The notes: generated from the letters alone by a model not told the origin. A DNA stretch of 64,000 nt from Flavobacterium chryseum (GCF_004362015.1 NZ_SNWW01000003.1:62001-126000); one strand, 5' to 3'; positions 34,124 to 43,975 are shown, counted from the stretch's first letter. Numbers and translations are program-made.

Positions 34124-34561
34124 ATGAATCTCATTAAAGAAATACCCTCAAAAGAAACTTATATCGTTCGTCAACCTGTTCTTAGAAACGGAAAACCTAT
34201 TGAAACCTGCATATTTGAAGGAGACGATTTAGATACTACACATCATTTCGGGTTATTTGACGACGATAAATTAACAGGAATTATTTCATTATTCTCTCAA
34301 AGCAACATTATATTTGCCGAAAAAAACCAGGCTCAAATTCGGGGGATGGCAGTTTTAGAAACGCATCAAAAAAAAGGATTTGGAGAAGCTTTAGTTTTAC
34401 ATTGTGAAAATTATTGCAAAGAAAAAAATGTTGATTTAATCTGGTTTAACGCCAGAACAGCTGCTGTGGGATTTTACAAAAAAATGAATTACCAAATAAT
34501 TGGCGCACCATTTGATATCAAAGATGTGGGCGAACATTATTTAATGTCTAAAAAATTATAA
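34124..34561 (+). CDS. GNAT-family N-acetyltransferase
   Basis: 145 residues with the acetyl-CoA-binding core: AQIRGMAVLETHQKKGFGEA (about 67-86) contains the Q/R-x-x-G-x-G/A loop, and FYKKMNYQIIGAPFDIKDVG at the C-terminus is typical of small GNATs. Acceptor unknown. Its stop is 1 bp before the start of the L,D-transpeptidase gene, so the two are probably co-transcribed. Confidence 0.9.
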   Translation: MNLIKEIPSKETYIVRQPVLRNGKPIETCIFEGDDLDTTHHFGLFDDDKLTGIISLFSQSNIIFAEKNQAQIRGMAVLETHQKKGFGEALVLHCENYCKEKNVDLIWFNARTAAVGFYKKMNYQIIGAPFDIKDVGEHYLMSKKL

Positions 34562-34562
34562 A

Positions 34563-36149
34563 ATGAAGAAACTTTACTTTCTGTTGGTAATATGTGTTTT
34601 TATTAGTTGCAAAAAGGAGCCAAAAGCTCTTCCCCGAAAAATAACTCCTCCTCCAACCATCATACTTACTGATGAAAGAAAAGTTGCAATTGATACTGTA
34701 TTGATAAATACATTTAAAAGTGAAACACTTCAGCAATTTTATAAATCATCAGGAAATAAAACCGTTTGGGGAAATCTTAAAAAGAGAAAATATGTTTTGT
34801 CTCAATTAAAGAAAGCTGAAGAATTAGGTTTAAATCCAAATGATTATAAAGCTTCAACCCTTGAAAAATATGAGAAAAGAATCAGTGCTTTAAACGATAA
34901 AGAGCTGGGTACTTATGACATATTACTAACATATAATTTTGAATTATATCTAAAACACTTGTATAAAGGCAAACTGGATCCTAAGAAATTATATCCAGAC
35001 TGGGACTTAGCAGACAAACCTTTTGATGTAAATAATGTTCTTGTAAAAGCTTTTAATAAAAACAAATTAGACAGCATTGTTGAAAATATTCAGCCAAAAT
35101 CTCAGACGTATAAGCAATTATTAAGCGCGCTTCAAATCATCAATACTTTTCCTGATGAAAAGATAGACAGCATTAAATCTGCAGAGAAAATAACTTTCAA
35201 AGACACTAATAATGCCTTAATTAACATCAAAAAAAGACTTTTATTCTGGAAAGATCTTAAAGGAAAAGACAGCCTGACAAAAATTTACGACAAAAAAACT
35301 TTTGAAGCTGTAAAAAAATTTCAGGAAAGACACGGCTTGGCTGCTGATGGCGTTATTGGCGCAGGAACGATGAGTGCTTTGAATTTTTCTAAAGAAAAAA
35401 GAAAACAGCAAATCATTGCTAATTTAGAGCGTTGGAGATGGTACACCAGTGATTTAGGAGAAAGTTATTTTATTATTAACATCCCCAATTACAGCTTGAA
35501 TGTCGTTGAAAACCAAGACACTACTGCAGCAAGAAATGTTGTGGTAGGAACAAGCAAAAGAAGAACTCCTATTATAACATCAAGACTTAGAACAGTCGTT
35601 TTTAATCCTACATGGACAGTTCCGCCAACTATTTTGAAAGAAGATATTGTTCCGGAAATGAAAAAAAACAGAAATTATCTAGCCAGAAAACACATTACGA
35701 TATTTGATTCTGCCGGTCATGAAGTAGATCCTAGAGCGTGGAATGCAAACAAACCTCATAGCTATAGATACGTACAAAGCCCGGGATACAATAACTCTTT
35801 GGGTTTAATGAAGATTTTATTCCCAAATCATCATAGTGTTTATTTGCACGATACGAATCACCGTAATTATTTTGGAAGAAATAACCGTTCACTAAGTTCA
35901 GGCTGTGTTCGTATTGAAAACCCGCTAGAATTAGCGCAGCATATTTTAAATGACACCACATCTAATAATTGGTCTAAAGAAAAAATCGATTCGATTATCG
36001 AAACCAAGAAAACGATAAACATCAAAATAACCAAAAAATATGCTTTATATCAATGGTACTGGACGGCTTGGAGCAAAAAAAATCAGCTCCTGTTCAGAGC
36101 TGATATTTATAATTTAGATTCGGATTTGTATGCTAAACTAAGACATTAG
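34563..36149 (+). CDS. L,D-transpeptidase, LdtD/YcbB-like, lipoprotein
   Basis: 528 residues. Lipobox FISC gives Cys16, so it is envelope-anchored. A helical scaffold domain covers about 60-235, a peptidoglycan-binding repeat about 240-275 (FQERHGLAADGVIGAGTM), and the YkuD catalytic domain about 300-480 with His429 (YLHDT) and Cys448 in SSGCVRIENP. It would form 3-3 (DAP-DAP) cross-links in the periplasm, consistent with the MurE DNPR motif. Its last 12 bp overlap the convergent gene 36138-36860. Confidence 0.93.
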   Translation: MKKLYFLLVICVFISCKKEPKALPRKITPPPTIILTDERKVAIDTVLINTFKSETLQQFYKSSGNKTVWGNLKKRKYVLSQLKKAEELGLNPNDYKASTLEKYEKRISALNDKELGTYDILLTYNFELYLKHLYKGKLDPKKLYPDWDLADKPFDVNNVLVKAFNKNKLDSIVENIQPKSQTYKQLLSALQIINTFPDEKIDSIKSAEKITFKDTNNALINIKKRLLFWKDLKGKDSLTKIYDKKTFEAVKKFQERHGLAADGVIGAGTMSALNFSKEKRKQQIIANLERWRWYTSDLGESYFIINIPNYSLNVVENQDTTAARNVVVGTSKRRTPIITSRLRTVVFNPTWTVPPTILKEDIVPEMKKNRNYLARKHITIFDSAGHEVDPRAWNANKPHSYRYVQSPGYNNSLGLMKILFPNHHSVYLHDTNHRNYFGRNNRSLSSGCVRIENPLELAQHILNDTTSNNWSKEKIDSIIETKKTINIKITKKYALYQWYWTAWSKKNQLLFRADIYNLDSDLYAKLRH

Positions 36150-36860
36150 TTTTTCTTCCATCGTAAAAGTTCTTGATGGATGATAGATAAACAAACACGA
36201 TTTATTTTTAATAGTTTGGATTATTTCATCCGTCAATTCAACTGGTAGTGCCGGGCAACCCTGGCTTCTGCCTAATCTTTTGTGGTCTCTGATAAATGAC
36301 TCAGAAACATAATCTGCTCCGTGCATAACAACTCCTCTTTCGCGGGCATTGTCATTAAAACCTCTTTCCAAACCATCTAAACGTAGTGAAGCACCATGTT
36401 TTCCCTTATAAATTTCGCCGGTAGAATAAAAACCAAGGCTGCTTTTAAAAGATGAATTGGTATTTGAAAATGCAGTTGCAAATTCTTCTCCGGTATTTCT
36501 GCCGTGAGCAACTAAAGACTGAAATAAAATTGTATTAGTCGACAAATCAATCACCCAAAGACGTTTGGTGTTTGATGATAAACTAAAATCAATTAAAGTT
36601 AAAATGTCTTTTTGAATTAATCCTTTTTCTTTCAATAAGTAAAAACCTTTTAGAGCTTCAGAAAAAGTTCGTAATTCTGGTAACTTAAAATGGTTAGGAT
36701 TTAATGTACTATAAATGCTTTCAATTTTAGCATCAATAGAAACCTTTTCAACCATGGCAAAACTTTTTGCAGTTACCTCTTTTAATTCGGGGGTGCTTTT
36801 TGTGTCTTTTCCAAAAGACAATAGCAAAAACACCACTAGTGGATAAATTTTGTAAATCAT
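36138..36860 (-). CDS. Murein L,D-transpeptidase catalytic-domain protein (YkuD_2 type)
   Basis: 240 residues with an N-terminal signal peptide (about 1-17). The catalytic domain covers about 85-235, with His180 in VVMHGADYVS and Cys202 in RSQGCPALP, the form of the motif seen in the YkuD_2 family rather than SxGCxR. It is presumably periplasmic and acts on peptidoglycan as transpeptidase or carboxypeptidase. It is convergent with, and overlaps by 12 bp, the other L,D-transpeptidase. The 299 bp upstream show nothing beyond a TACTTTTA element for the next gene. Confidence 0.9.
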   Translation of the reverse strand: MIYKIYPLVVFLLLSFGKDTKSTPELKEVTAKSFAMVEKVSIDAKIESIYSTLNPNHFKLPELRTFSEALKGFYLLKEKGLIQKDILTLIDFSLSSNTKRLWVIDLSTNTILFQSLVAHGRNTGEEFATAFSNTNSSFKSSLGFYSTGEIYKGKHGASLRLDGLERGFNDNARERGVVMHGADYVSESFIRDHKRLGRSQGCPALPVELTDEIIQTIKNKSCLFIYHPSRTFTMEEKLMS

Positions 36861-37159
36861 TGAATCTCTTTAGGTTAATAATAAATTTGGGTAGGGCAAA
36901 AGTATAAAAATTTCAAACTTGACAAAATAGAACTCTGAAAATCAGGCACTTTTTCATTAAAATTTAACATTATTAACAAAAAAAGGGCGTTTCTGTAGGA
37001 TATTTACTTCTGCTAAAAATCTAAACGTTTTGTAAGACTTTCTTAAAGAAAATATAAGAAAACAGTACTTTTACATTCGAAAACTGTAACTTTTAGATTA
37101 AAAGTGAGTCTATTATTCCAACAAATCATCCATTAATAATTACTTTCTTTAAAATTGTC

Positions 37160-39589
37160 ATGAGAAAAATAGCTTTTTTATGTCTTCTGTTTTCTTCTTT
37201 TTTAGGCTATAGCCAAAAGAAAACACTGCAAGCACAATCTATTTCGCAAAATATTCTTGTTGACGGAAAGTTGGATGAGGCAGCGTGGGAAAATGCAGCA
37301 ACAGCTTCAGACTTTGTTATGTTTGATCCCGATAACGGAAAACCTATACCCGATTCTAAAAAAACTGATATTAAAGTTTTATACAATAATGACGCAATTT
37401 ATATTGGTGCGATTATGTATGATGATGAGCCTGATAAAATTTTAAAAGAAATTTCGCAACGCGATAATTTTGGAACTGCTGATATTTTTGGCGTTTTTAT
37501 TAATGGTTTTAATGATGGTCAGCAAAATTTTGAATTTTTTGTTTCTGCCGCCGATGTTCAGGGTGAATGTATTATGACGGATGCCATTGGCGAAGATTAT
37601 TCCTGGGACGCTGTGTGGATTAGCAAAGCAAAAATAACAGACAAAGGCTGGATTGTAGAAATGAAAATTCCGTATGCGGCTTTGCGATTTTCAGGAGAAA
37701 ACAAACAAACCTGGGGAATTAATTTTTTTAGAGAAATAAAACGCGAACGCAGAAAATACACATGGTCTATAATTGATACTAAAGTAGGCACCTTTACGCA
37801 ACAAAATGGTAATCTGGAAGGAATTGAAAACATCAAACCTCCTACTCGATTGTTTTTTATGCCGTATGCTTCTTATTATTTAAATGCCAGCGATGGTCAA
37901 AAAACATATGGTACGATAAAAGGCGGAATGGATATTAAGTACGGAATTAACGATGCTTTTACGCTAGATGCTATTTTGATTCCGGATTTTGGACAGACTA
38001 AATATGATGATCAGATTTTAAATTTAGGTCCGTTTGAGCAGGAGTTCAATGAAAATAGAGCTTTTTTTACCGAAGGAACCGATTTGTTTAATAAAGGAAA
38101 AATGTTCTATTCGAGAAGAATTGGAGGAAAACCTTCTGTTGAACCGGATTTGAATGATAATGAAGAAATAATCGAAACGGTTCAGAACGTAAATCTTATT
38201 AATGCTTTGAAAGTTTCCGGAAGAACGAAAAACGGATTAGGAGTTGGGATTTTAAATGCAGTAACTGAAAAAACATTCGCCACGATAAAAGATACTATAA
38301 CCGGCGCAACCAGACGTGAAATTGTAGAACCTTTGACCAATTATAATGTTTTGGTTTTAGATCAGCGTTTTCGTAAAAATTCTTCAGTAACACTTATTAA
38401 TACTAATGTTTCCCGAAATGCACATTATCGCGATGCCAACGTAACAGGCATTGCCTGGGATTTAAACACAAAAGCAAATACGTATAATTTATTTGGAAAT
38501 GTAAAATACAGTACTATAAATGCGCCGGAAGATAAAACTGGTTTTTATTCCACCATTAGCCTTGCCGAAACAAGCGGTAAGTATCGTTATAGTTTTGGTA
38601 CTGATTTTGTTACGAAAGATTTTGATCCAAATGATTTGGGAATTAACTTCTATACAAATTTTTATAACTTTTACGGAAATGCCAATTATAGAATCTTAAA
38701 CCCTACAAAGCTTTTCAACAGTTTTAAGATTAATTATAATATGTATGCCGAATTCAATAAAGATTCCGGTAAAGTTCAGGATAACAGTATCAATGCCAAT
38801 ATAAACCTGACGACTGTAAAAAATAATTATTACGGAATGGGGATTACCGTTTATCCTGTAGAATGTTACGATTATTACGAACCAAGAGCCGATAACCGAT
38901 ATGTAGCAATTCCGAAAAGAATAGAATCTTGGTTTAGCATCTCAACAAATTACAATTACAAATTTGCTTTAGATTTAAATCCTACCATTATTTTTGCCGA
39001 TGAACCCGGAAGAGTTGCCTATGGTGTTGATATTGGTCCGAGATATCGCTTTAACGATAAGCTTTTGCTGACATATACTTTTAGCTTTTTAAAAAGAAAT
39101 AACAACAAAGGATATATTGACAGTTTTGATGACGATGATAATGAAACTACAACTGATAAAATCATTTTTGCGAACAGAGATGTAATTACTTATGCCAATA
39201 CCTTAGCCGGAAAATATGCTATAAACAGTGCAATGACGCTTAATTTAGCGGTGCGCCAATATTGGTCTTCGGCTGAAAACAAGAATATTCTTGAGCTTCA
39301 ACAAGACGGAACTTTAGATCCTTATGCTCAGTATACGGAGAACAAAAACTCGAGTTTTTATTCCTGGAATGCAGATTTATCGTATTCATGGTGGTTTGCG
39401 CCGGGAAGTCAGCTTTCTGCATTATACAGAAATAATGCTTCAAATTTTGAACGGATTATTGATAAAGATTTCAAGCACAACGTAACGAACTTACTTACGA
39501 ACGATTCCTTAAAACACGTTTTTTCTATAAGTGTAAAATATTTTATTGACTACAATGCCGTCAAAAATAAGATTAGAAAGAGAGCCTAG
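37160..39589 (+). CDS. DUF5916 outer-membrane protein with CBM9-like domain
   Basis: 809 residues. Signal peptide ends near FLGYSQKK. Residues about 25-225 form a carbohydrate-binding family 9-like domain (ILVDGKLDEAAWENA, ISQRDNFGTADIFGVFIN). The rest (about 235-809) is a long alternating aromatic pattern like an outer-membrane beta-barrel, the DUF5916 region, ending SISVKYFIDYN. Function is unknown; these proteins are widespread in Bacteroidota. Monocistronic. Confidence 0.9.
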   Translation: MRKIAFLCLLFSSFLGYSQKKTLQAQSISQNILVDGKLDEAAWENAATASDFVMFDPDNGKPIPDSKKTDIKVLYNNDAIYIGAIMYDDEPDKILKEISQRDNFGTADIFGVFINGFNDGQQNFEFFVSAADVQGECIMTDAIGEDYSWDAVWISKAKITDKGWIVEMKIPYAALRFSGENKQTWGINFFREIKRERRKYTWSIIDTKVGTFTQQNGNLEGIENIKPPTRLFFMPYASYYLNASDGQKTYGTIKGGMDIKYGINDAFTLDAILIPDFGQTKYDDQILNLGPFEQEFNENRAFFTEGTDLFNKGKMFYSRRIGGKPSVEPDLNDNEEIIETVQNVNLINALKVSGRTKNGLGVGILNAVTEKTFATIKDTITGATRREIVEPLTNYNVLVLDQRFRKNSSVTLINTNVSRNAHYRDANVTGIAWDLNTKANTYNLFGNVKYSTINAPEDKTGFYSTISLAETSGKYRYSFGTDFVTKDFDPNDLGINFYTNFYNFYGNANYRILNPTKLFNSFKINYNMYAEFNKDSGKVQDNSINANINLTTVKNNYYGMGITVYPVECYDYYEPRADNRYVAIPKRIESWFSISTNYNYKFALDLNPTIIFADEPGRVAYGVDIGPRYRFNDKLLLTYTFSFLKRNNNKGYIDSFDDDDNETTTDKIIFANRDVITYANTLAGKYAINSAMTLNLAVRQYWSSAENKNILELQQDGTLDPYAQYTENKNSSFYSWNADLSYSWWFAPGSQLSALYRNNASNFERIIDKDFKHNVTNLLTNDSLKHVFSISVKYFIDYNAVKNKIRKRA

Positions 39590-39684
39590 TTCTGAATTAA
39601 TTTTAAAAAATAAAGACTTATATAATTAATTTAATATTTTTAAATACAGTTCATTTTATTAAACATAATTGTAACAATGCTTTC

Positions 39685-39714
39685 TTTGCAAGTTTTATAA
39701 ATGGCTTATCTTTG
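39685..39714 (+). promoter_or_regulatory. Promoter of gpmI
   Basis: TTTG at 39685-39688 and TATCTTTG at 39707-39714, separated by 18 bp: a full match to the Bacteroidota -33/-7 consensus. The ATG is 15 bp beyond the -7 element, so the leader is very short. Confidence 0.8.
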
Positions 39715-39729
39715 TAGAAAACAAAAATC

Positions 39730-41247
39730 ATGAACAAAAAAGTTATACTTATGATTTTAGATGGTTGGGGAAAATCTCCTGACCCTAAAGTTTCTGCAAT
39801 AGACAATGCACACGTTCCTTTTATAAACAGTCTTTATCAAAATTACCCAAGCGCACAACTTAGAACTGATGGTTTAAACGTTGGTTTGCCTGAAGGTCAA
39901 ATGGGAAATAGCGAGGTTGGCCACATGAATCTTGGTGCCGGAAGAATTGTATATCAGGATTTAGCTAAAATAAATCTGGCTGTTGCGCACAAAACACTTG
40001 CCAAGGAACAAGTACTTGTTGATGCTTTTACTTACGCCAAACAAAATAATAAAAAAGTACACTTTTTAGGATTGGTTTCTGATGGTGGAGTTCACTCACA
40101 TACTTCGCATTTACGCGGATTAATCGATGCTTCTCAAGAATATGGCCTTGAAAATGTTTTCGTTCATGCTTTTACTGACGGACGTGATGTTGACCCGAAA
40201 TCCGGAGCAAAATACATTCACGATCTTGAAGAATATATTAAAGAAACTCCGGTAAAAATTGCGTCGATCATTGGTCGTTATTATGCAATGGACCGTGACA
40301 AACGTTGGGAACGTGTAAAACAGGCTTATGATTTGGTTGTAAATGCTCACGGAACACCATCTCAAAATGCAGTTGCAAGTGTTCTGGATAGTTATGCACA
40401 TCATGTTACAGATGAATTTATTGAACCAATTGTAATGGTTGATGAGCAGGAAAAACCATTGGCAACAATTGTTGAAGGCGATGTTGTAATCTTCTTTAAC
40501 TTTAGAACTGACAGAGGTCGTGAACTTACAGAAGCACTTTCTCAGCAGGACTTTCATGAGCAAAACATGCACAAATTAAACTTGTATTATGTAACGCTTA
40601 CCAACTACGATGAAACGTATCAAAACGTAAAAGTGGTTTATAACAAAGATAATATTACCGAAACTCTTGGTGAAGTTTTAGAAAAAGCAGGCAAAAAACA
40701 AATTCGTATTGCCGAAACAGAGAAATATCCGCACGTAACATTTTTCTTTTCAGGCGGAAGAGAAGTTCCGTTTGAAGGAGAATCAAGAATTTTACGAAAT
40801 TCTCCAAAAGTTGCCACTTACGATTTACAACCTGAAATGAGTGCTTTTGAACTTACAGACGCTCTTATTCCTGAGTTAAATAAAAACGAAGTTGATTTTG
40901 TATGTCTGAATTTTGCAAACGGTGATATGGTAGGTCATACCGGAATCATGAGTGCTGCAATTTTAGCGTGCGAAGCGGTTGATGTTTGTGTGAAAAAAGT
41001 TATTGAAGCTGCTCTTGCCAATGATTACACCACTATCGTAATTGCCGATCACGGAAATTGCGAAACAATGATTAATCCTGACGGAAGCCCGAATACAGCT
41101 CACACAACCAACCCTGTGCCGATCATTTTAGTTGACAAACAATTAAAAAATATCAACGATGGGGTTTTAGGTGACATTGCTCCTACTATTCTGGAATTAA
41201 TGGGTGTTCAGCAACCTGCTGCAATGACTTGTCATTCTTTATTGTAA
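39730..41247 (+). CDS. gpmI: 2,3-bisphosphoglycerate-independent phosphoglycerate mutase
   Basis: Interconverts 3- and 2-phosphoglycerate in glycolysis. It has 505 residues. Ser61 in GQMGNSEVGHMN is the phosphorylated nucleophile; DGWG at 11-14 and IADHGNCETM near residue 440 supply Mn ligands of the alkaline-phosphatase-like fold. Transcribed alone from a consensus promoter and ended by a hairpin at 41269-41304. Confidence 0.97.
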   Translation: MNKKVILMILDGWGKSPDPKVSAIDNAHVPFINSLYQNYPSAQLRTDGLNVGLPEGQMGNSEVGHMNLGAGRIVYQDLAKINLAVAHKTLAKEQVLVDAFTYAKQNNKKVHFLGLVSDGGVHSHTSHLRGLIDASQEYGLENVFVHAFTDGRDVDPKSGAKYIHDLEEYIKETPVKIASIIGRYYAMDRDKRWERVKQAYDLVVNAHGTPSQNAVASVLDSYAHHVTDEFIEPIVMVDEQEKPLATIVEGDVVIFFNFRTDRGRELTEALSQQDFHEQNMHKLNLYYVTLTNYDETYQNVKVVYNKDNITETLGEVLEKAGKKQIRIAETEKYPHVTFFFSGGREVPFEGESRILRNSPKVATYDLQPEMSAFELTDALIPELNKNEVDFVCLNFANGDMVGHTGIMSAAILACEAVDVCVKKVIEAALANDYTTIVIADHGNCETMINPDGSPNTAHTTNPVPIILVDKQLKNINDGVLGDIAPTILELMGVQQPAAMTCHSLL

Positions 41248-41268
41248 AAACATTTTATTCAAAATAAA

Positions 41269-41304
41269 AAAAAGAGACAAGTTTTAGAATTTGTCTCTTT
41301 TTTG
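41269..41304 (+). terminator. Terminator of gpmI
   Basis: Stem AGAGACAA / TTGTCTCT flanked by A and T runs. Confidence 0.85.
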
Positions 41305-41319
41305 TTTTAATCTCGTTTT

Positions 41320-41417
41320 GTCATTTCGACGAAGGAGAAATCACACTAGAAATTCCAGAAAGAAATTCGCCAATCTTTGTAGAGTTACGCATGTGATCTC
41401 TCCTCCGTCGAGATGAC
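41320..41417. repeat. Inverted-repeat element with TCATTTCGACGAAGGAG arms
   Basis: Arms at 41320-41345 and 41392-41417 are reverse complements over 23 of 26 bases. The 46-bp interior has no gene. The arm word is more GC-rich than its surroundings. It lies between the convergent gpmI and DUF445 genes. I recall similar words as abundant in flavobacterial intergenic DNA, but could not check. Confidence 0.75.
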
Positions 41418-41448
41418 ACAACTATCTGTTTTAACTACCAAAAATTCA

Positions 41449-42705
41449 TCAAATAATGAAATGATGATAAAGCTGCTCAACTCCATAAATTATAAGCCCA
41501 ATCATTCCGCCAACCAAAGTTCCGTTGATTCTGATGTATTGAAGGTCTTTTCCAATTTCTAATTCTAATTTTTCAGAAACTTCTTTTCCGTCCCAGCTTT
41601 TTACTGTTGAAGAAATTAAATCTCCAATTACTTTTTTATTGTTCAAAAGCACAGATAACAAATCATTTTTAATGAAATTATTGATTTTATCGATCATTAC
41701 AGGATCTTCCTGAATTCCGCTGCCGAAGCCCTGAATCAGATTTGCAATATTATTTTTTATAGAAGAGTCATCACCTCTTTCAATATCTCTTGAAATCGAA
41801 AGTTTTATTTCATCCCAAATTCCGTTAATATAATCCTGAACCTCTTTTTTGCCCGCAAAACCCATAATTAGATTATTGATCTTGATTCGCATTTCTTCAG
41901 AGTTTTTTACTTTATCCAGAAAATCATAAACATATTCATCTATTTTGATTCTTACCGCGCTTTCCGGATTTTTAGCTTCGTTTAAAAAATCGGCCAATCC
42001 GTTAAAAACACCTTCTGAAATACTTTTATCGGCAAGACCAAAACTTAAAAAAGGCGTTGACTCTTTTACTTTTTTCCGAATCAAATCTTTATTATTCGTC
42101 AATTCTTCACTCATAACTACCAAAAGATTGGTCAGCAGTTGATCCTTAACCTCACCGTTTTGTAAAGGTTCTAAAGCCAGTGCAACCCAATCTCCAAAAT
42201 TAATAGCCTCTAATTTTTCTTTAAACTGAAACTGAATGAATCGCTTAATGTCTTCATCTTTTATCGTTTTTAAAATTCCCGGAATAATATTTAATGCGAT
42301 CGAACTGGCAATTTTATTGGCATTTTCATTTTGTGAAAGCCAATCTGAAGCTTTTGAAGCAAAATTGAATTCGTCTAATTTAATTTCTAATTTTTCCCGA
42401 TTCAGAAATTCTTCAGAAACAAAACTTCCTAAATTCTCTCCAATTTCATTTTTCTTGACCGGAATAATTGCCGTATGCCAAATCGGAATTCCCAGCGGAT
42501 GACGAAATAATGCCACAACAGCAAACCAATCTGCAATTCCACCTACCATTGCAGCTTCGCTAAAAGCCTGCAAAATTGGAATTTTAAAATAAATGGCAAC
42601 AATAAACAACAACACCGCAACACCTAAAAGTGCCAGAGCGTTATTTTTCATTTTGTTTAAAGCTTTTTGTTTCGATATATTTTCCTGATCTATTGACGTT
42701 TCCAT
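41449..42705 (-). CDS. DUF445 family membrane protein
   Basis: 418 residues from the ATG at 42705 (METSIDQ); an upstream in-frame start adds 43 residues with no family character and runs over repeat-like DNA. There are two membrane segments, at about 24-42 after KMKNNALALLG and at the extreme C-terminus (GGMIGLIIYGVEQLYHH). Between them is a long alpha-helical region. The AMVGGIADWFAVVALFRHPLG stretch (split near residues 47-67) is the DUF445 signature. Role unknown. Confidence 0.88.
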   Translation of the reverse strand: METSIDQENISKQKALNKMKNNALALLGVAVLLFIVAIYFKIPILQAFSEAAMVGGIADWFAVVALFRHPLGIPIWHTAIIPVKKNEIGENLGSFVSEEFLNREKLEIKLDEFNFASKASDWLSQNENANKIASSIALNIIPGILKTIKDEDIKRFIQFQFKEKLEAINFGDWVALALEPLQNGEVKDQLLTNLLVVMSEELTNNKDLIRKKVKESTPFLSFGLADKSISEGVFNGLADFLNEAKNPESAVRIKIDEYVYDFLDKVKNSEEMRIKINNLIMGFAGKKEVQDYINGIWDEIKLSISRDIERGDDSSIKNNIANLIQGFGSGIQEDPVMIDKINNFIKNDLLSVLLNNKKVIGDLISSTVKSWDGKEVSEKLELEIGKDLQYIRINGTLVGGMIGLIIYGVEQLYHHFII

Positions 42706-42922
42706 AATTTCATTCGTTTTAACTATTACTAATTTACGTTTTTTCTGAGATATTAAACTAAAAAGAATGATAACCCTGCAATTTAAAGGTTTGCCACAAA
42801 TTGCAATAATTTCCACGAAATGCATTTGCTTCAAGAATTTTATTAAATTATACTTCGAGAAATTCGTGGCAAAAAAACTAATTCATCGCAGAAATTTTAG
42901 ACAAAAAATAATATTAAAATCG

Positions 42923-42930
42923 TACTTTTG
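42923..42930 (+). promoter_or_regulatory. Putative -7 element of map
   Basis: TACTTTTG fits TAnnTTTG and is 21 bp before the ATG at 42952. It overlaps an upstream in-frame TTG at 42928, which therefore cannot be the start. Confidence 0.6.
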
Positions 42931-42951
42931 CGAACTGAAAATCTGAAAAAT

Positions 42952-43770
42952 ATGATTATCCCAAAAAATAGAGAAGAAATCGAATTAATGCGCGAAAGTG
43001 CTTTGATAGTATCTAAAACATTAGGAATGATTGCTTCTGAAATTAAAGAAGGAGTTACCACATTACATCTTGACAAATTAGCTGAGGAATTTATTCGTGA
43101 TCACGGAGCAGTTCCAAGCTTTTTAGGTTTATATGATTTCCCAAACTCACTTTGTATGAGTCCGAATGCACAAGTTGTACACGGAATTCCTAATAATACT
43201 CCTCTGAAAAACGGAGATGTAATTTCTGTTGATTGTGGTGCTTTTAAAAACGGATATCACGGTGATCACGCTTACAGTTTTGAAATTGGAGAAGTTGCTC
43301 CGGAAACTAAAAAACTTTTGCAGATTACTAAAGAATCTCTTTACGTAGGAATCAGAGAATTTAAAGCTGGAAATCGTGTTGAAGATGTTGGAAACGCGAT
43401 TCAAAAATATACTGAATCTCACGGTTACGGAGTGGTACGCGAATTGGTTGGACACGGTTTAGGGAAAAAAATGCACGAAGAACCTGAAATGCCAAATTAC
43501 GGAAAACGCGGTCGTGGAAAACTTTTTGTTGAAGGAATGGTTGTTGCCATTGAGCCAATGATTAATATGGGAACAAGAAACATCAAACAACTAAAAGATG
43601 GCTGGACAATCCTGACTGCTGATGGAAAACCAAGCGCGCATTTCGAACATGATGTGGCCCTAATCGACGGAAAACCAGAAATATTATCGACTTTCTATTA
43701 TATCTACAAAGCTTTAGGAATTGAAAGCAATGAAGAAGATGAATTCAGAAAAGTGCCGTTGGTATTATAA
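42952..43770 (+). CDS. map: Methionine aminopeptidase, type I
   Basis: Removes the initiator methionine from nascent proteins. 272 residues from ATG 42952 (MIIPKNREEIELMRES). Metal ligands fall in VISVDCGAFKNGYHGDHAYSF (split near residue 90), GHGLGKKMHEEP, AIEPMI and HFEHDVALI. The C-terminal 25 residues after the last ligand are longer than in E. coli. It is followed immediately by the left arm of the GxxExxY relic unit. Confidence 0.96.
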   Translation: MIIPKNREEIELMRESALIVSKTLGMIASEIKEGVTTLHLDKLAEEFIRDHGAVPSFLGLYDFPNSLCMSPNAQVVHGIPNNTPLKNGDVISVDCGAFKNGYHGDHAYSFEIGEVAPETKKLLQITKESLYVGIREFKAGNRVEDVGNAIQKYTESHGYGVVRELVGHGLGKKMHEEPEMPNYGKRGRGKLFVEGMVVAIEPMINMGTRNIKQLKDGWTILTADGKPSAHFEHDVALIDGKPEILSTFYYIYKALGIESNEEDEFRKVPLVL

Positions 43771-43790
43771 CACGAATTTCACGAATTAGC
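43769..43790. repeat. Left arm of inverted repeat bounding the GxxExxY relic
   Basis: AACACGAATTTCACGAATTA plus two more bases; reverse complement of 44020-44041 over 21 of 22 positions. The first two bases are the end of the map stop codon. Confidence 0.85.
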
Positions 43791-43832
43791 ACGGATTATT
43801 GTTAGGCTGAAAATTACACTAAATAAATTCTG

Positions 43833-43975
43833 TTAATTTTAGAATTAAAAGCACTAGCAGCGTTATCAACAAGTGAAATAAAACAAACATTAAATTATTT
43901 AGCTGCTTCAAAAAACAAATTAGGATTACTAATTTTGGAGAAGACAGCCTCAAATACAAAAGAATAATACTTTAA
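43833..43975 (+). pseudogene. C-terminal remnant of a GxxExxY-family protein, frameshifted
   Basis: Translation from 43833 gives LILELKALAALSTSEIKQTL and then NYLAASKNKLGLLI to 43934, with no stop. The family C-terminus NFGEDSLKYKRIIL then continues in the -1 frame from 43931 to a TAA at 43973-43975. Together this is the typical GxxExxY ending (conserved E-L-K, Q-x-L-N-Y-L, G-L-L-I-N-F-G, K-R). The shift fits loss of about 4 bp in the ATTAATTTT region. The N-terminal half, with the GxxExxY motif itself, is missing, so this is a 5'-truncated dead copy enclosed by inverted arms. Confidence 0.8.

Noticed and set aside
42928..42951. Upstream TTG start for map
   Set aside because: The TTG is part of the TACTTTTG promoter element; family members start at the sequence encoded from 42952.
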